Position numbers and translations under genes: made by a program. From the NCBI GenBank assembly GCA_018817385.1, contig JAHIUA010000035.1, positions 1 to 64,000 of the forward strand: DNA of 64,000 bases, written 5' to 3'. Source of the DNA: Pseudomonadota bacterium (GTDB lineage: Bacteria > Desulfobacterota > Desulfobulbia > Desulfobulbales > Desulfocapsaceae). Position 1 is the first letter of the stretch; the number at the start of each line of letters is the position of its first letter. Below are positions 16,000 through 24,709 of this stretch, in pieces. Under the pieces are notes generated by a model. The model ran no database searches and was not told the DNA's origin. It saw nothing but the letters and a program-made list of their open reading frames with translations.

Positions 16000-18135
16000 A
16001 TGTACGAAGATGGATGGATTCCAACCGTTTGTTATCAATGTAAGGCTGAGTGCAGTATCTTAGCCCTTGTCAAAAATGGGATTGTCCAAGAGGTGAAAGG
16101 AAATCCGCGGGCACGCGGCAAAATGTGCGTCAAGGGCATGGCTGGTATTACCTCCCTCTATTCAAAAGAACGTCTTACCCATCCCATGAAACGCGTTGGC
16201 GAACGGGGTGAAGGAAAATTCGAACGGATCAGCTGGGATGAGGCCATGGAAATGATGGAGACAAAGCTGCGAGCACTCCATGAAAAAGGTGAAGGACATA
16301 AATTCACCTACTCAATGTTCCCACACTCCGCATCTGATCCCAAATGGCGTTTTGTCAATGCCTATGGCGGATTCATATCCACCGGCCTGCCGCACTGCGA
16401 TTCGGGAAAGATCATGGCCCACCTCCACACCTTCGGTTGTTTCCCCAATCACCATATCGCCCCCATGTATTTTTCGGTCCCCAAAGGCGGCCTGATGATT
16501 CTCTCCGGCAGACACCCCTTCGGCTGTATGGATGATGCCTGTGTGGCCAAAGATATTCTCGATGCCAAGGAGAGAGGTGCCAAGCTCATCGTTATCGATC
16601 CCATCTTCAGGCCCGAGGCTGCCAAGGCCGATTGGTGGATTCCGATCAAGCCGGGCGGCGACGCCGCCTTCTTTCTCGGGGTGTGCAATTACCTGCTGCT
16701 TAACAATCTCCATAACAAAGAATTCTGCGACAAATGGGTCCGTGAAGGCGATATGGAAAAATTGCTGGACTACATCGCCGACAAGAGTCCGGAAAAGATG
16801 AGTGCTATCTGCGAAGTTCCGGCAGCTGACATAATCAAGCTTGCCAAGATGGTGGCAGAGGCACCATCAGCCTGCATTGACGCCTTCAAGTCCATTATGT
16901 ATGGAAACGCCATGGACTGGGGACAGGTCTGGTCCATCTTTCTGGTGATTACCGGAAACCTCGATAATCCCGGTGGTCAACCCTTGCCCGAGCTGACCCC
17001 CATGGCCCCGGTCAATCCGGTACCGACCCCACCAAATCTGAAAGAACTCGGCTATCATCGAACCGGGCCAAACAGGGAAAAATTTGACCATTACAATTTT
17101 ATTCTCGAGCCAACCTGGTATGCTGCCCAGGCCATAAAGGAAGGAAATCTGAAAATTTTCTTTGCCACAGAATGCAACCCTGCCTTGAGTGAAATGGGGG
17201 CTGCGGCCTGGCGAGAGGCCGTTTCCATGAAAGACGATGACGGCAATTACATGCTCGATTTCTTCATGGTTTCGGAAATTCTACCATCGGAAACCATGAA
17301 GTGGGCCGACCTGGTGCTGCCGGATCAGACCAATTACGAGAGATGGGAACTACTCTATATGCCCTGGTGGTACAATTACAGTCATGGCGCCTCACTCTGT
17401 CGGCCGGTGGTAAAACCTGTGGGAGAAGCCAGACATACTAACAATGTGATAATAGAACTCGGCAAACGCATGTTCCCTGAATTTTTCGCCTTTAAGGATG
17501 ATGTCGAATACTACGACATCGAACTTGGCGGAGTCGGTATGTCTATAGACAAACTCATGGAAAACGGTGGCTTGTGGTCCCCTGGGACTGTTGGTTTTTA
17601 TAAGTATAAGGATAAGAAAAAGTTTGATACGCCATCCGGGAAAATTGAGCTTGACTGGAATATGTATGCAGACATTAACCAGCAGTGGCCAAGCCCGGAA
17701 CTGCCGCTGGAATACAGAAAAGAGGAAGATAACTTCCCGTTTATTCTTATCAATTTTCGTACCATATTCCTGAACAATACCGGGGCATGGTCCCATAACA
17801 ATGCCCAGCTTCGGGATCCTGTCTCAGGTCTTGATTCCAACCCGATCATGATCAATCCGATAGATGCCAGCAGGCTCGACATTAATGAAGGGGATACCGT
17901 TTTCCTGGAATCAACGACTGGCAAAGTAAGCTCCATTGTGCAGCTCACTGAAAAGATTAAACCTGGTTGCATCGGCATCATCCATGGCTTCGGCCAGACG
18001 GTGGGTCAGGTTGCAACAATGGTTTCCTGCTTCAATGACAATGAACTCATAGCAGACGCCGGATCGCATTTGGACGAGCAGGATCTGCGTGGCGGCGAAG
18101 CTCATGTATCTACACGGGTTACCATATACAAGTAA
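16000..18135 (+). CDS. Cytoplasmic molybdopterin oxidoreductase, DMSO-reductase superfamily catalytic subunit
   Basis: A 711-residue bis-MGD enzyme. The N-terminal cluster motif C-x2-C-x3-C-x24-C (C11, C14, C18, C43) binds a [4Fe-4S]. Cys133 in GLPHCDSGKIM is a plausible Mo/W ligand. Later blocks include LIVIDPIFRPEAAKADWWIPIKPGGD and, at the C-terminus, the molydopterin-dinucleotide-binding domain (LRDPVSGLDSNPIMINPIDASRL). No Tat signal precedes the first cysteine, so the enzyme is cytoplasmic, unlike most thiosulfate, polysulfide or DMSO reductases. No NrfD-type membrane anchor is encoded nearby. The next gene, 12 bases on, is its probable electron-transfer subunit. The substrate is unknown; the acetylene hydratase/transhydroxylase/PhsA-PsrA side of the family is the nearest resemblance I can suggest. 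Confidence 0.9.
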   Translation: MYEDGWIPTVCYQCKAECSILALVKNGIVQEVKGNPRARGKMCVKGMAGITSLYSKERLTHPMKRVGERGEGKFERISWDEAMEMMETKLRALHEKGEGHKFTYSMFPHSASDPKWRFVNAYGGFISTGLPHCDSGKIMAHLHTFGCFPNHHIAPMYFSVPKGGLMILSGRHPFGCMDDACVAKDILDAKERGAKLIVIDPIFRPEAAKADWWIPIKPGGDAAFFLGVCNYLLLNNLHNKEFCDKWVREGDMEKLLDYIADKSPEKMSAICEVPAADIIKLAKMVAEAPSACIDAFKSIMYGNAMDWGQVWSIFLVITGNLDNPGGQPLPELTPMAPVNPVPTPPNLKELGYHRTGPNREKFDHYNFILEPTWYAAQAIKEGNLKIFFATECNPALSEMGAAAWREAVSMKDDDGNYMLDFFMVSEILPSETMKWADLVLPDQTNYERWELLYMPWWYNYSHGASLCRPVVKPVGEARHTNNVIIELGKRMFPEFFAFKDDVEYYDIELGGVGMSIDKLMENGGLWSPGTVGFYKYKDKKKFDTPSGKIELDWNMYADINQQWPSPELPLEYRKEEDNFPFILINFRTIFLNNTGAWSHNNAQLRDPVSGLDSNPIMINPIDASRLDINEGDTVFLESTTGKVSSIVQLTEKIKPGCIGIIHGFGQTVGQVATMVSCFNDNELIADAGSHLDEQDLRGGEAHVSTRVTIYK

Positions 18136-18147
18136 AAGGAGTTCATA

Positions 18148-18705
18148 ATGAAACAACTAAGCATCATGGTAGATATGGATCGTTGTATCGGCTGTAAGAC
18201 CTGTGTGGTCGCCTGTCGAAATCATCATAACCTGGTCAATCATCGCTCTCACATGCCTGGAGAAATTCCTTTTTACATCAAGGTGGAATCGCAGGCAGAA
18301 GGAACCTTTCCGCACCTGAAAGAGGATTTCTGGGTATCGCCCTGTAAACATTGCAAGACAGCACCCTGTGCCACAGCATGTGAGTCAGGAGCTATCCGCA
18401 AAGACGCGCAGACCGGTATTGTCCTGATTGACAAGGACAAATGCACGGGAGCAAAAAAATGTATAGAAAAATGCCCCTATAACGTCATCCAATTCAATGC
18501 TGAAAAGAATTACGCCCACAAGTGCAACATGTGCTATGACAGGGTGGTCCATGGTGAAGAACCTGTCTGCGTCGAGATCTGTTTGACCAATGCCTTGAGT
18601 TTCGGTGAAAAAGAGATCCTCAAAATGCAGGCCCAGGCCAACGGTAAGGAGATCATAAAGGCCATGAGCAGCCAATCGATTATTTATGTTAAATCGTCCA
18701 GCTAG
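18148..18705 (+). CDS. Four-cluster ferredoxin-type subunit (DmsB/PsrB-like)
   Basis: A 185-residue electron-transfer subunit for the preceding molybdoenzyme, with AAGGAG 6 bases before its ATG. Four cysteine groups are visible: CIGCKTCVVAC, CKHCKTAPCATAC, CTGAKKCIEKC and CNMC-x11-CVEIC. In the third group the second cysteine is replaced by alanine, so that cluster is probably [3Fe-4S] or has another ligand, comparable with the substituted cluster in NarH. There is no signal peptide, in keeping with a cytoplasmic complex. Confidence 0.9.
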   Translation: MKQLSIMVDMDRCIGCKTCVVACRNHHNLVNHRSHMPGEIPFYIKVESQAEGTFPHLKEDFWVSPCKHCKTAPCATACESGAIRKDAQTGIVLIDKDKCTGAKKCIEKCPYNVIQFNAEKNYAHKCNMCYDRVVHGEEPVCVEICLTNALSFGEKEILKMQAQANGKEIIKAMSSQSIIYVKSSS

Positions 18706-18881
18706 CTGAACATTACTTCAAATCTTCCATTCACAGAGTGATCATAAACCCAAAAAGGTGGCAAGAAGACTTTCCGGATTTTCCCTGTCCAGTAAATCTC
18801 TTGCCGCCTTCATCATTCAGCCACGGTAAGAATTGCCGGTAGATGTGAATATGGCCTCATCCATCAGGAAACCCATGACGT

Positions 18882-19670
18882 ATGCATAAAAAACTCAATT
18901 CAGTACATATACGGATCGGCGCCATCAATAAGAGAGAATTTGAGCGGGACGTCTATCGTCCCGGCGTTATTTCCTTGTCACGCATCATCTGGGGCTCGCT
19001 CGGTGGTGGACTATTGCTGACCATCATTGGCATCCTATCCATATCTACAGGAATTGCAGTGCTTTATCCACCTCTGGCCGCCACCTGTTTTATCAATTCT
19101 ACCTGCGTATACTTGCGTGTCGCACGCCCCAAACCCGTCATCGTCGGCCATTTTGTCGCCTCAATAGGTGGGCTGGCAGGAGTCTGGGCAGGCGAATTCC
19201 TGGCTGGCGGAACGGAACTCGCCGTTCCACTGAAACTCGGTCTGGCCGTTCTTTTTGCTGCTATACTGATGCAGGTCTTTGACGCCGATCATCCTCCGGC
19301 TGCGGCCACCGCCGCCATCCCCGCAATCTTGCCATTACCTATGCCTGTACATCTGTTTCCAGTGTACATGGCCTGGGGCGCAACTATCACAGTGCTTTTC
19401 GCTTTTGCTTGGAACAGGGTCTGGTTTGAGTTTCCGGCAAAAGATGACGATCATCGCATCAAACATGCCGGACTGTTTATGGATAGATCGCAGATTTTAG
19501 GCTTGGGGTTTTGTGTACTGAGCTTTGTGTTGATGTCTTGCAAGGAGATTGCACCGTCGCTTCATTCCATTGGCATTTGGCTTATGACACTTGGTGTTCT
19601 CGTCTTAGGATTACATCATTTGTATGATTTTTTTAGTGCTGACAGGGTCATCATACCTAAAGTGACGTAA
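18882..19670 (+). CDS. HPP-family integral membrane protein
   Basis: A 262-residue membrane protein with the family signature DADHPPAAATA (residues ~134-144). About five to six hydrophobic helices are visible (for example LGGGLLLTIIGILSISTGIAVLYPP and VFLMSCKEIAP-flanking segments). HPP proteins of plants and cyanobacteria have been reported as nitrite transporters. That would fit a cluster controlled by an NrtA/NasS-like sensor, but the substrate here is inferred. An AGGAA lies about 13 bases before the ATG, so translation may be weak. It probably ends the sigma-molybdoenzyme cluster. Confidence 0.85.
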   Translation: MHKKLNSVHIRIGAINKREFERDVYRPGVISLSRIIWGSLGGGLLLTIIGILSISTGIAVLYPPLAATCFINSTCVYLRVARPKPVIVGHFVASIGGLAGVWAGEFLAGGTELAVPLKLGLAVLFAAILMQVFDADHPPAAATAAIPAILPLPMPVHLFPVYMAWGATITVLFAFAWNRVWFEFPAKDDDHRIKHAGLFMDRSQILGLGFCVLSFVLMSCKEIAPSLHSIGIWLMTLGVLVLGLHHLYDFFSADRVIIPKVT

Positions 19671-19833
19671 GGCGACATAGGACATACAGGCTGTTGTTCA
19701 AGAAGAGTGAAAATTTCGGAAACCATTATTGGCAGGATCAGCTAGAAGAGAGAAGGCTTCCTCCTGAATCTGAGTCGATTGACTCTGACCTGCCCTCAAA
19801 GAACAGGTTTCTCCTTTTCCAACAAAAACAAAA

Positions 19834-19860
19834 GGCCTGATATCAATACGATATCAGGCC
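19834..19860 (-). terminator. Intrinsic terminator of the secreted-protein gene
   Basis: Perfect 11-bp stem GGCCTGATATC/GATATCAGGCC with a 5-base loop. On the minus strand it is followed by TTTTGTTTTTG. It lies about 40 bases after the stop of the minus-strand gene at 19903. Confidence 0.85.
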
Positions 19861-19902
19861 ACTACAATCAAGATTGGGGGATTCCCTTGTCTCTCCGTTC
19901 CC

Positions 19903-20955
19903 TTATTCCTCTATGTGTTCACCGCTTATATTAATATCCACGTACACCTTGGTGGAATCCACCAACTGTGGTTGATACACTCCTCCTCTATCTGTCCAAT
20001 GAAGCTCTTGCAACAGGGCAGTATTACAGGGGACTGTGTATGTAGTCTGCTGCATCTTGCCCTCGAAGGTGGTGTAATTCGCCTCCTGATCGAGACTGAA
20101 AGTCAACCGATACCATCCTGTTCGGTCTTCCTCCCCACCCTTCTGTTTCCAGGCCAGATTCCAATTATAGAGATAGACGATCTTGCCCGCACCATCAATC
20201 GTGGCAGAGTACCAAGTCGGCCTGGCATGTATACCGAAACCCTCATAGACCGCACTATCGAAAAGAGTATCTCCAACCGGGGTACCTCCTTGCCCAGTAA
20301 GTTTCTGAATGGTAAGCCGGGCGCAGACGCTATAGACGGTAGCTGTACTGGATGCATAGGTCGCATCCTCGTTTGTTCCCCAGATCTCATCTAGCTCTTC
20401 ACTCTCTTCCTCCGAACTCATGAATAAGGAAAAATCCTCACCTTCAGGGAGGGGATAACAGAGCGGAGGCGTAACGGAAAACGATGTCATATCATATCCC
20501 TGCATGCCCCCCGTTGGTAGTTGATCCGTGGAAAGAGTAACACCTATGGGGATGACTGACATGTCGTTCCATTCTTTATTAATAATATCCTCAGACCAAT
20601 CCACCGTCACCTCCACAACTTGAGGATCGAGATTATTCAAGGCATCAGCACTCCACTCTGCCTGCCAGTTGCTGGTGGCATCCTGCTGCAAAAAATACTC
20701 CGTGGAGTCATAGCAATATGCTGTTCCCCAAGTAGAAGAGGTACTGCTGCCTGGTAAACCTGATCCTTTATCGCTATTCGCCGGTAACCCTCCCAGACCA
20801 TACCCTTCTGCAAAAATGGCCGGAACGGAAAGATTATTAGACAACTCCTCTTCCTCTCCTGGTTCAGCCACTGCATTGAATGAGGTGGCCGACAGGAAGA
20901 GAAGACCAGTGCAAGCAAATGCCCAGGCAGATGGTATCAATGGATGTTTTTTCAT
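19903..20955 (-). CDS. Secreted protein of unknown function
   Basis: A 350-residue protein with a Sec signal peptide (KKHPLIPSAWAFACTGLLFLSATSFNAVAEP). The ATG at 20955 has AAGGAG 8 bases upstream; the preceding TTG is less likely. The mature part is acidic and rich in Ser, Thr, Trp and Tyr, with an LSVPAIFAEGYGLGGLP block near the start, a Cys-containing WGTAYCYDSTEYFLQQDATS region, and a beta-rich second half ending VYVDINISGEH. I do not recognise the domain. It is preceded by a tiny ORF in the same orientation and followed by a strong terminator. Confidence 0.8.
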   Translation of the reverse strand: MKKHPLIPSAWAFACTGLLFLSATSFNAVAEPGEEEELSNNLSVPAIFAEGYGLGGLPANSDKGSGLPGSSTSSTWGTAYCYDSTEYFLQQDATSNWQAEWSADALNNLDPQVVEVTVDWSEDIINKEWNDMSVIPIGVTLSTDQLPTGGMQGYDMTSFSVTPPLCYPLPEGEDFSLFMSSEEESEELDEIWGTNEDATYASSTATVYSVCARLTIQKLTGQGGTPVGDTLFDSAVYEGFGIHARPTWYSATIDGAGKIVYLYNWNLAWKQKGGEEDRTGWYRLTFSLDQEANYTTFEGKMQQTTYTVPCNTALLQELHWTDRGGVYQPQLVDSTKVYVDINISGEHIEE

Positions 20956-21054
20956 CAATCATTCTCCTTTGTCTCTGCAGAATTTGTCTTGTCTGACAGA
21001 CTGTAACTGTCAGACCTCCTTTGTTTCATTCCCTCTCTCTTTCCAGGCAACGAC

Positions 21055-21195
21055 TTACTGCACAATAAAGGCACCTGGCCAAACAGGGGCTGCATCCCTG
21101 TCAGGAGCGTAGAACTGAACAGTCCAAACCTCCTGCTCGAAAAGGGCACGCGACAGAACCCAGCCTAGCAGCTCCTCTGTCTTTGTCGCACTCAT
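21055..21195 (-). CDS. Possible tiny protein, 46 residues, upstream of the secreted protein
   Basis: A short ORF, MSATKTEELLGWVLSRALFE followed by VWTVQFYAPDRDAAPVWPGAFIVQ. AAAGGAAAAAG lies just upstream of its ATG. It reads in the same direction as the secreted protein 97 bases downstream, and its codon use looks protein-like. No family is recognised. It could be a small co-expressed protein or a regulatory leader peptide. Confidence 0.45.
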   Translation of the reverse strand: MSATKTEELLGWVLSRALFEQEVWTVQFYAPDRDAAPVWPGAFIVQ

Positions 21196-21353
21196 TCTTT
21201 TTCCTTTTCTTGTCCTTGGCAAAAAGTATCTTCCTCATCCAGTATGTTGGCAAAATAATTTGGTTACCGGACTGCTGTCAGCTCCAGACAAGCAATCAGA
21301 AAAGATCGACAGACAAGCAAAGTCCTTCTTATTATAAAGAGTACAGCAACAGA

Positions 21354-21381
21354 GGTAACAAAAAGGCAACAAAGAGGTAAC
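21354..21381 (-). promoter_or_regulatory. Three direct repeats with exact 11-bp period (activator site candidate)
   Basis: GGTAAC at 21354, GGCAAC at 21365 and GGTAAC at 21376 are each separated by 5 bases of A-rich sequence. An 11-bp period is typical of OmpR/PhoB-type response regulators or SARP-like activators binding one DNA face. The site lies about 160 bases upstream of the tiny ORF and secreted-protein gene on minus. No response regulator is encoded nearby. Confidence 0.5.
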
Positions 21382-21606
21382 GAATTGTAATTTATATCAA
21401 ATAACAGATTTAAAACGAATGAGGGGAGAGACAAACGAGTAAGGAATTGCTTTTACAGACAGCCTCCCAAAAAGGAAAAATGGGACGTTCATGGCTGATC
21501 GGATGTCGCCTGCGGCGACTCTTTTTTACTTCCTCTCCTCCCTGAGCTCAAGGTTTCACTTCTCTGCTCTTATCCCAAAAAAAACTTCCTGGAAGGAGGG
21601 CTCTTT

Positions 21607-22482
21607 CTATTCCAATGCCAATTCTACCGGCCGGCTGAGAGGAGAAAAAAGGGCCTCAGCCCGATAGCTGCTACGAACCAGAGGGCCGGCTTCAACCTGC
21701 AGAAATCCCATGGCCAGTGCTTCGCTCTCTAATTGCTGGAACGTCTCTGGCTGCACATAGCTGATCACCGGATAATGGTCTTTCCCCGGGCTGAGATATT
21801 GTCCCAACGTCACTATCTGGCAACCAATCTCTCTGAGGTCTGTGAGGACCATCCTGATTTCGTCTCTGGATTCTCCCATTCCCAGCATCAGTCCGGATTT
21901 TATCAACATGCCCCTGGTGCCGGTCGCTGCCCTCTGCAGGAGATCGAGGCTTTGCCGGTAGTTGGCGCCAGGACAGATCCGCAGATAGAGGCGCGGTACT
22001 GTTTCCAGATTATGGCCTATCACCTCTGGCCTGGCCTGGAGGATCAGCTGGAGGGATTCTCTGTTACCCTTAAAATCGGGAATAAGCACTTCAATGGTAC
22101 AGGCAGGAGCAAGGGTCCTGATCTCCTCCACGGTCTCGACAAAGAAAGAGGCCCCGCCATCCACGAGATCATCACGAGTGACCGAGGTAATAACTGCGTG
22201 TCTCAGACCCAGCGCAGAAACAGCTTGGCCGACGCGTCGAGGCTCTTCTCTATCTGGCGGAGTGGGGCATCCCGTTTGAATGGCACAAAAGCGGCAGTTC
22301 CGGGTACAGATTTCTCCGAGAATGAGAAAGGTAGCTGTCCCATTTGACCAGCACTCACAGATATTCGGACACCTGGCCTTGTCGCAGACGGTGTTGATGT
22401 GTTTTTCCCGGATCAGGGCTCGCAGTTTTTGATAGGTGGGGCCATGGGGAAGTGAAACTCGAAGCCAGGGTGGTTTTTTCAT
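21607..22482 (-). CDS. lipA: Lipoyl synthase
   Basis: Radical SAM enzyme that inserts two sulfurs into octanoyl groups on lipoyl domains. Both cluster motifs are present: auxiliary CDKARCPNICECW (C-x4-C-x5-C) and radical-SAM CTRNCRFC (C-x3-C-x2-C). RSSYRAEALF near the end is also characteristic. The ATG at 22482 (MKKPPWLRVSLP) is chosen because AGGAGA precedes it and it avoids the long overlap with lipB; this gives 291 residues, normal for the family. Last gene of the pyruvate dehydrogenase operon. Confidence 0.96.
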   Translation of the reverse strand: MKKPPWLRVSLPHGPTYQKLRALIREKHINTVCDKARCPNICECWSNGTATFLILGEICTRNCRFCAIQTGCPTPPDREEPRRVGQAVSALGLRHAVITSVTRDDLVDGGASFFVETVEEIRTLAPACTIEVLIPDFKGNRESLQLILQARPEVIGHNLETVPRLYLRICPGANYRQSLDLLQRAATGTRGMLIKSGLMLGMGESRDEIRMVLTDLREIGCQIVTLGQYLSPGKDHYPVISYVQPETFQQLESEALAMGFLQVEAGPLVRSSYRAEALFSPLSRPVELALE

Positions 22483-22498
22483 CTCTGCAGGTCTCCTT

Positions 22499-23203
22499 TC
22501 AGGTCGGCTCGACTGCAAATACTCTTTGAAAGGCCCATTCGACCCTATCCATAACCTCTTCCATGACAATCTCCCGCTCAAGGATACGAGAGAGTGAGGT
22601 CACATTTCTATCCTTGATTCCACACGCTATAATTTTATTAAAGTAGGAAAGATCGGTATGGACGTTGAGGGCAAAACCATGTTGAGTCACTTGATTGGCA
22701 TCGACCTTGATGCCAATGGCCGCCACTTTTTCCCCTCCCACCCACACCCCTGTGTAAAATCCATGCCCGGAAGGTTTTTTAAGCCTTGTTCCTCTAAGCC
22801 CCCAACACTGCAGGACACTGATAAGTACTTTTTCCAGCCTGCGTATATAAAGAACCGCCTCCCGCGGACCTTTTGCCAACTGGATGACCGGGTAGCCAAT
22901 GAGTTGTCCCGGGCCATGAAAGGTCACATCGCCACCGCGATCCACCTTGTAAACAGCAATATTATTCTCTTTGATCCACTGCTTGGAGGCCAACACATTG
23001 TCGCTGTTGCTGTTGTATCCCAGGGTATAGGTGGGAGGATGTTCCAGCAAGAGCAGGGTATCCGGCGCCTGACTCGAACTGCGGGCTCCGGCAAGGTTTT
23101 GCTGCAACGCCCGGGCGCTCATGTATTCGACAGTTCCAAGCCGTCGAAATTGGCAGCATCCTGAGGCAAGGGTATTCACAGTTTGATCGAATAGGATGGA
23201 CAT
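22499..23203 (-). CDS. lipB: Octanoyltransferase LipB
   Basis: Transfers octanoyl from acyl carrier protein to lipoyl domains, giving the LipA substrate. Family motifs: RGGDVTFHGPGQLIGYPV, the catalytic lysine in KVAAIGIKVD, HGFALNV, and the catalytic cysteine in IIACGIKD. The ATG at 23203 (MSILFDQ) or a GTG at 23245 could be the start; neither has a strong ribosome binding site. It lies between lpd and lipA, so the operon brings its own lipoylation enzymes. Confidence 0.95.
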   Translation of the reverse strand: MSILFDQTVNTLASGCCQFRRLGTVEYMSARALQQNLAGARSSSQAPDTLLLLEHPPTYTLGYNSNSDNVLASKQWIKENNIAVYKVDRGGDVTFHGPGQLIGYPVIQLAKGPREAVLYIRRLEKVLISVLQCWGLRGTRLKKPSGHGFYTGVWVGGEKVAAIGIKVDANQVTQHGFALNVHTDLSYFNKIIACGIKDRNVTSLSRILEREIVMEEVMDRVEWAFQRVFAVEPT

Positions 23204-23286
23204 CTCTTTCTGGTACACGATGCTCAGCCACTGTCCACGTTTCACGACAAGATTGAGTTGTGCTCACCGGACAGCTTGTTTGCAAG

Positions 23287-24705
23287 CTACTTATTGATAA
23301 AATGGGTGGCACTGCCGAGAAAAATATCAGCGGCTTCTCCTTGAGTCTCAGAGAGGGTGGGATGGGGATGGATAGAGAGGGCGATGTCCTCTGCCAGGGC
23401 TCCCATCTCTATGGCCAGAACACTTTCGGCAATCAGTGTCTCTGCGTTGCGTCCGACGACTCCAGCTCCAAGAAGACGACCTGTATCAGGTTCAAGAATC
23501 AACTTGGTCAGTCCATCCGGACTGGCCATGGTTGCTGCACGTCCTGATGCACTCCACGGAAAACGGCTTATCTTTACCTCAACATGGTTCTGGCGGGCTT
23601 CTCCTTCAGTGAGACCGCACCAGGCCACTTGCGGATCGGTATACACCACGGCCGGGATCGCCCTGTTATCAAAGGCAGAAGGCAATCCAGCGATAACTTC
23701 CGCAGCCACCTTTCCCTGACGAAGGGCACGATGGGCAAGCATGGGACCTCTTGTCACATCACCTACCGCATAGATATTGGGAACCATGGTCTGCTGTTTT
23801 TCGTTCACTGTCAGGAATCCTTTTTCATCTCTCTCGATGCCAGCTTTTTCAAGCCCCAGATCGGCAGTGTTAGGGGTTCTGCCCACAGCCACCAGAACCT
23901 TGGCAAAGCGCTCCTCCGTCTTCACCCCTGTTGAGGAGGTGAGTACCACGTCTACCCCATCTTCCCTTTCCTGCAACGACGAGAGTGTTGTCTGCTCATA
24001 CACCCGGGCACAGATCTCTTTCATTCTTCTCTGCAGGGGAAGAACCAGGTCCCGGTCTACCTTGCGCAGCATCTCACTGCGCACAACCAGGCTTACTCGG
24101 CTCCCCAGAGAGGCATAGACCTGGCCCAGTTCAAGACCGATATAGCCGCCACCGATCACCAATAATGATTCGGGGAGCTCATTCAGCTCGAGGGCCATTG
24201 TTGAATCGATGATGTTGCCACCCGCTTTAACTTGGACCGGGGGAGGCAGAAACGGAGAGGAACCGGTGGCAATGATAGCATTTTTAAAGCGTATATGGGC
24301 CACATCACTGCCAAAGAGTCTTACTGTATCGGGACCTTCAAATACGGCCTGAGCTTTAAGCCACTGGATATCGCGTTTTTTGCTGAGGTCTGTCAACCCC
24401 TTTGCCAGCCGTGTGGTGATGCTTTCTTTCCAGCTCTTGATAGCCGCAAAATCGATTTTTGGCTGGGCAAAGAAGAGCCCCATATCCTTGGCTCTGGCGG
24501 CATCGTAGATCAGTTCAGAGAGGAAGAGAAGGGCCTTGGAAGGGATACAGCCTGTAAAGAGACAGACGCCGCCTGGCTGGGCCCTTATATCCACCATGGT
24601 AACATCAAGACCCAGATCTGCAGCCCGAAATGCCGCTGCATAGCCCCCCGGACCTCCACCAATGATCAGCAGGTCTGTTCGTTGGCTCATTTCTCCTACA
24701 ACCAT
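23287..24705 (-). CDS. lpd: Dihydrolipoyl dehydrogenase (E3)
   Basis: FAD disulfide reductase that reoxidises dihydrolipoamide of the pyruvate dehydrogenase complex. FAD-binding GGGPGGYAAAFRAADLG, redox disulfide in CLFTGCIPSK, NAD-binding VIGGGYIGLELGQVYASLG, and C-terminal catalytic HPHPTLSE are all present. The ATG at 24705 is preferred, with GAGGAG 9 bases upstream inside the end of pdhC; an ATG at 24690 is the alternative. At about 472 residues it has normal length. Confidence 0.96.
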   Translation of the reverse strand: MVVGEMSQRTDLLIIGGGPGGYAAAFRAADLGLDVTMVDIRAQPGGVCLFTGCIPSKALLFLSELIYDAARAKDMGLFFAQPKIDFAAIKSWKESITTRLAKGLTDLSKKRDIQWLKAQAVFEGPDTVRLFGSDVAHIRFKNAIIATGSSPFLPPPVQVKAGGNIIDSTMALELNELPESLLVIGGGYIGLELGQVYASLGSRVSLVVRSEMLRKVDRDLVLPLQRRMKEICARVYEQTTLSSLQEREDGVDVVLTSSTGVKTEERFAKVLVAVGRTPNTADLGLEKAGIERDEKGFLTVNEKQQTMVPNIYAVGDVTRGPMLAHRALRQGKVAAEVIAGLPSAFDNRAIPAVVYTDPQVAWCGLTEGEARQNHVEVKISRFPWSASGRAATMASPDGLTKLILEPDTGRLLGAGVVGRNAETLIAESVLAIEMGALAEDIALSIHPHPTLSETQGEAADIFLGSATHFINK

Positions 24706-24709
24706 GGGG

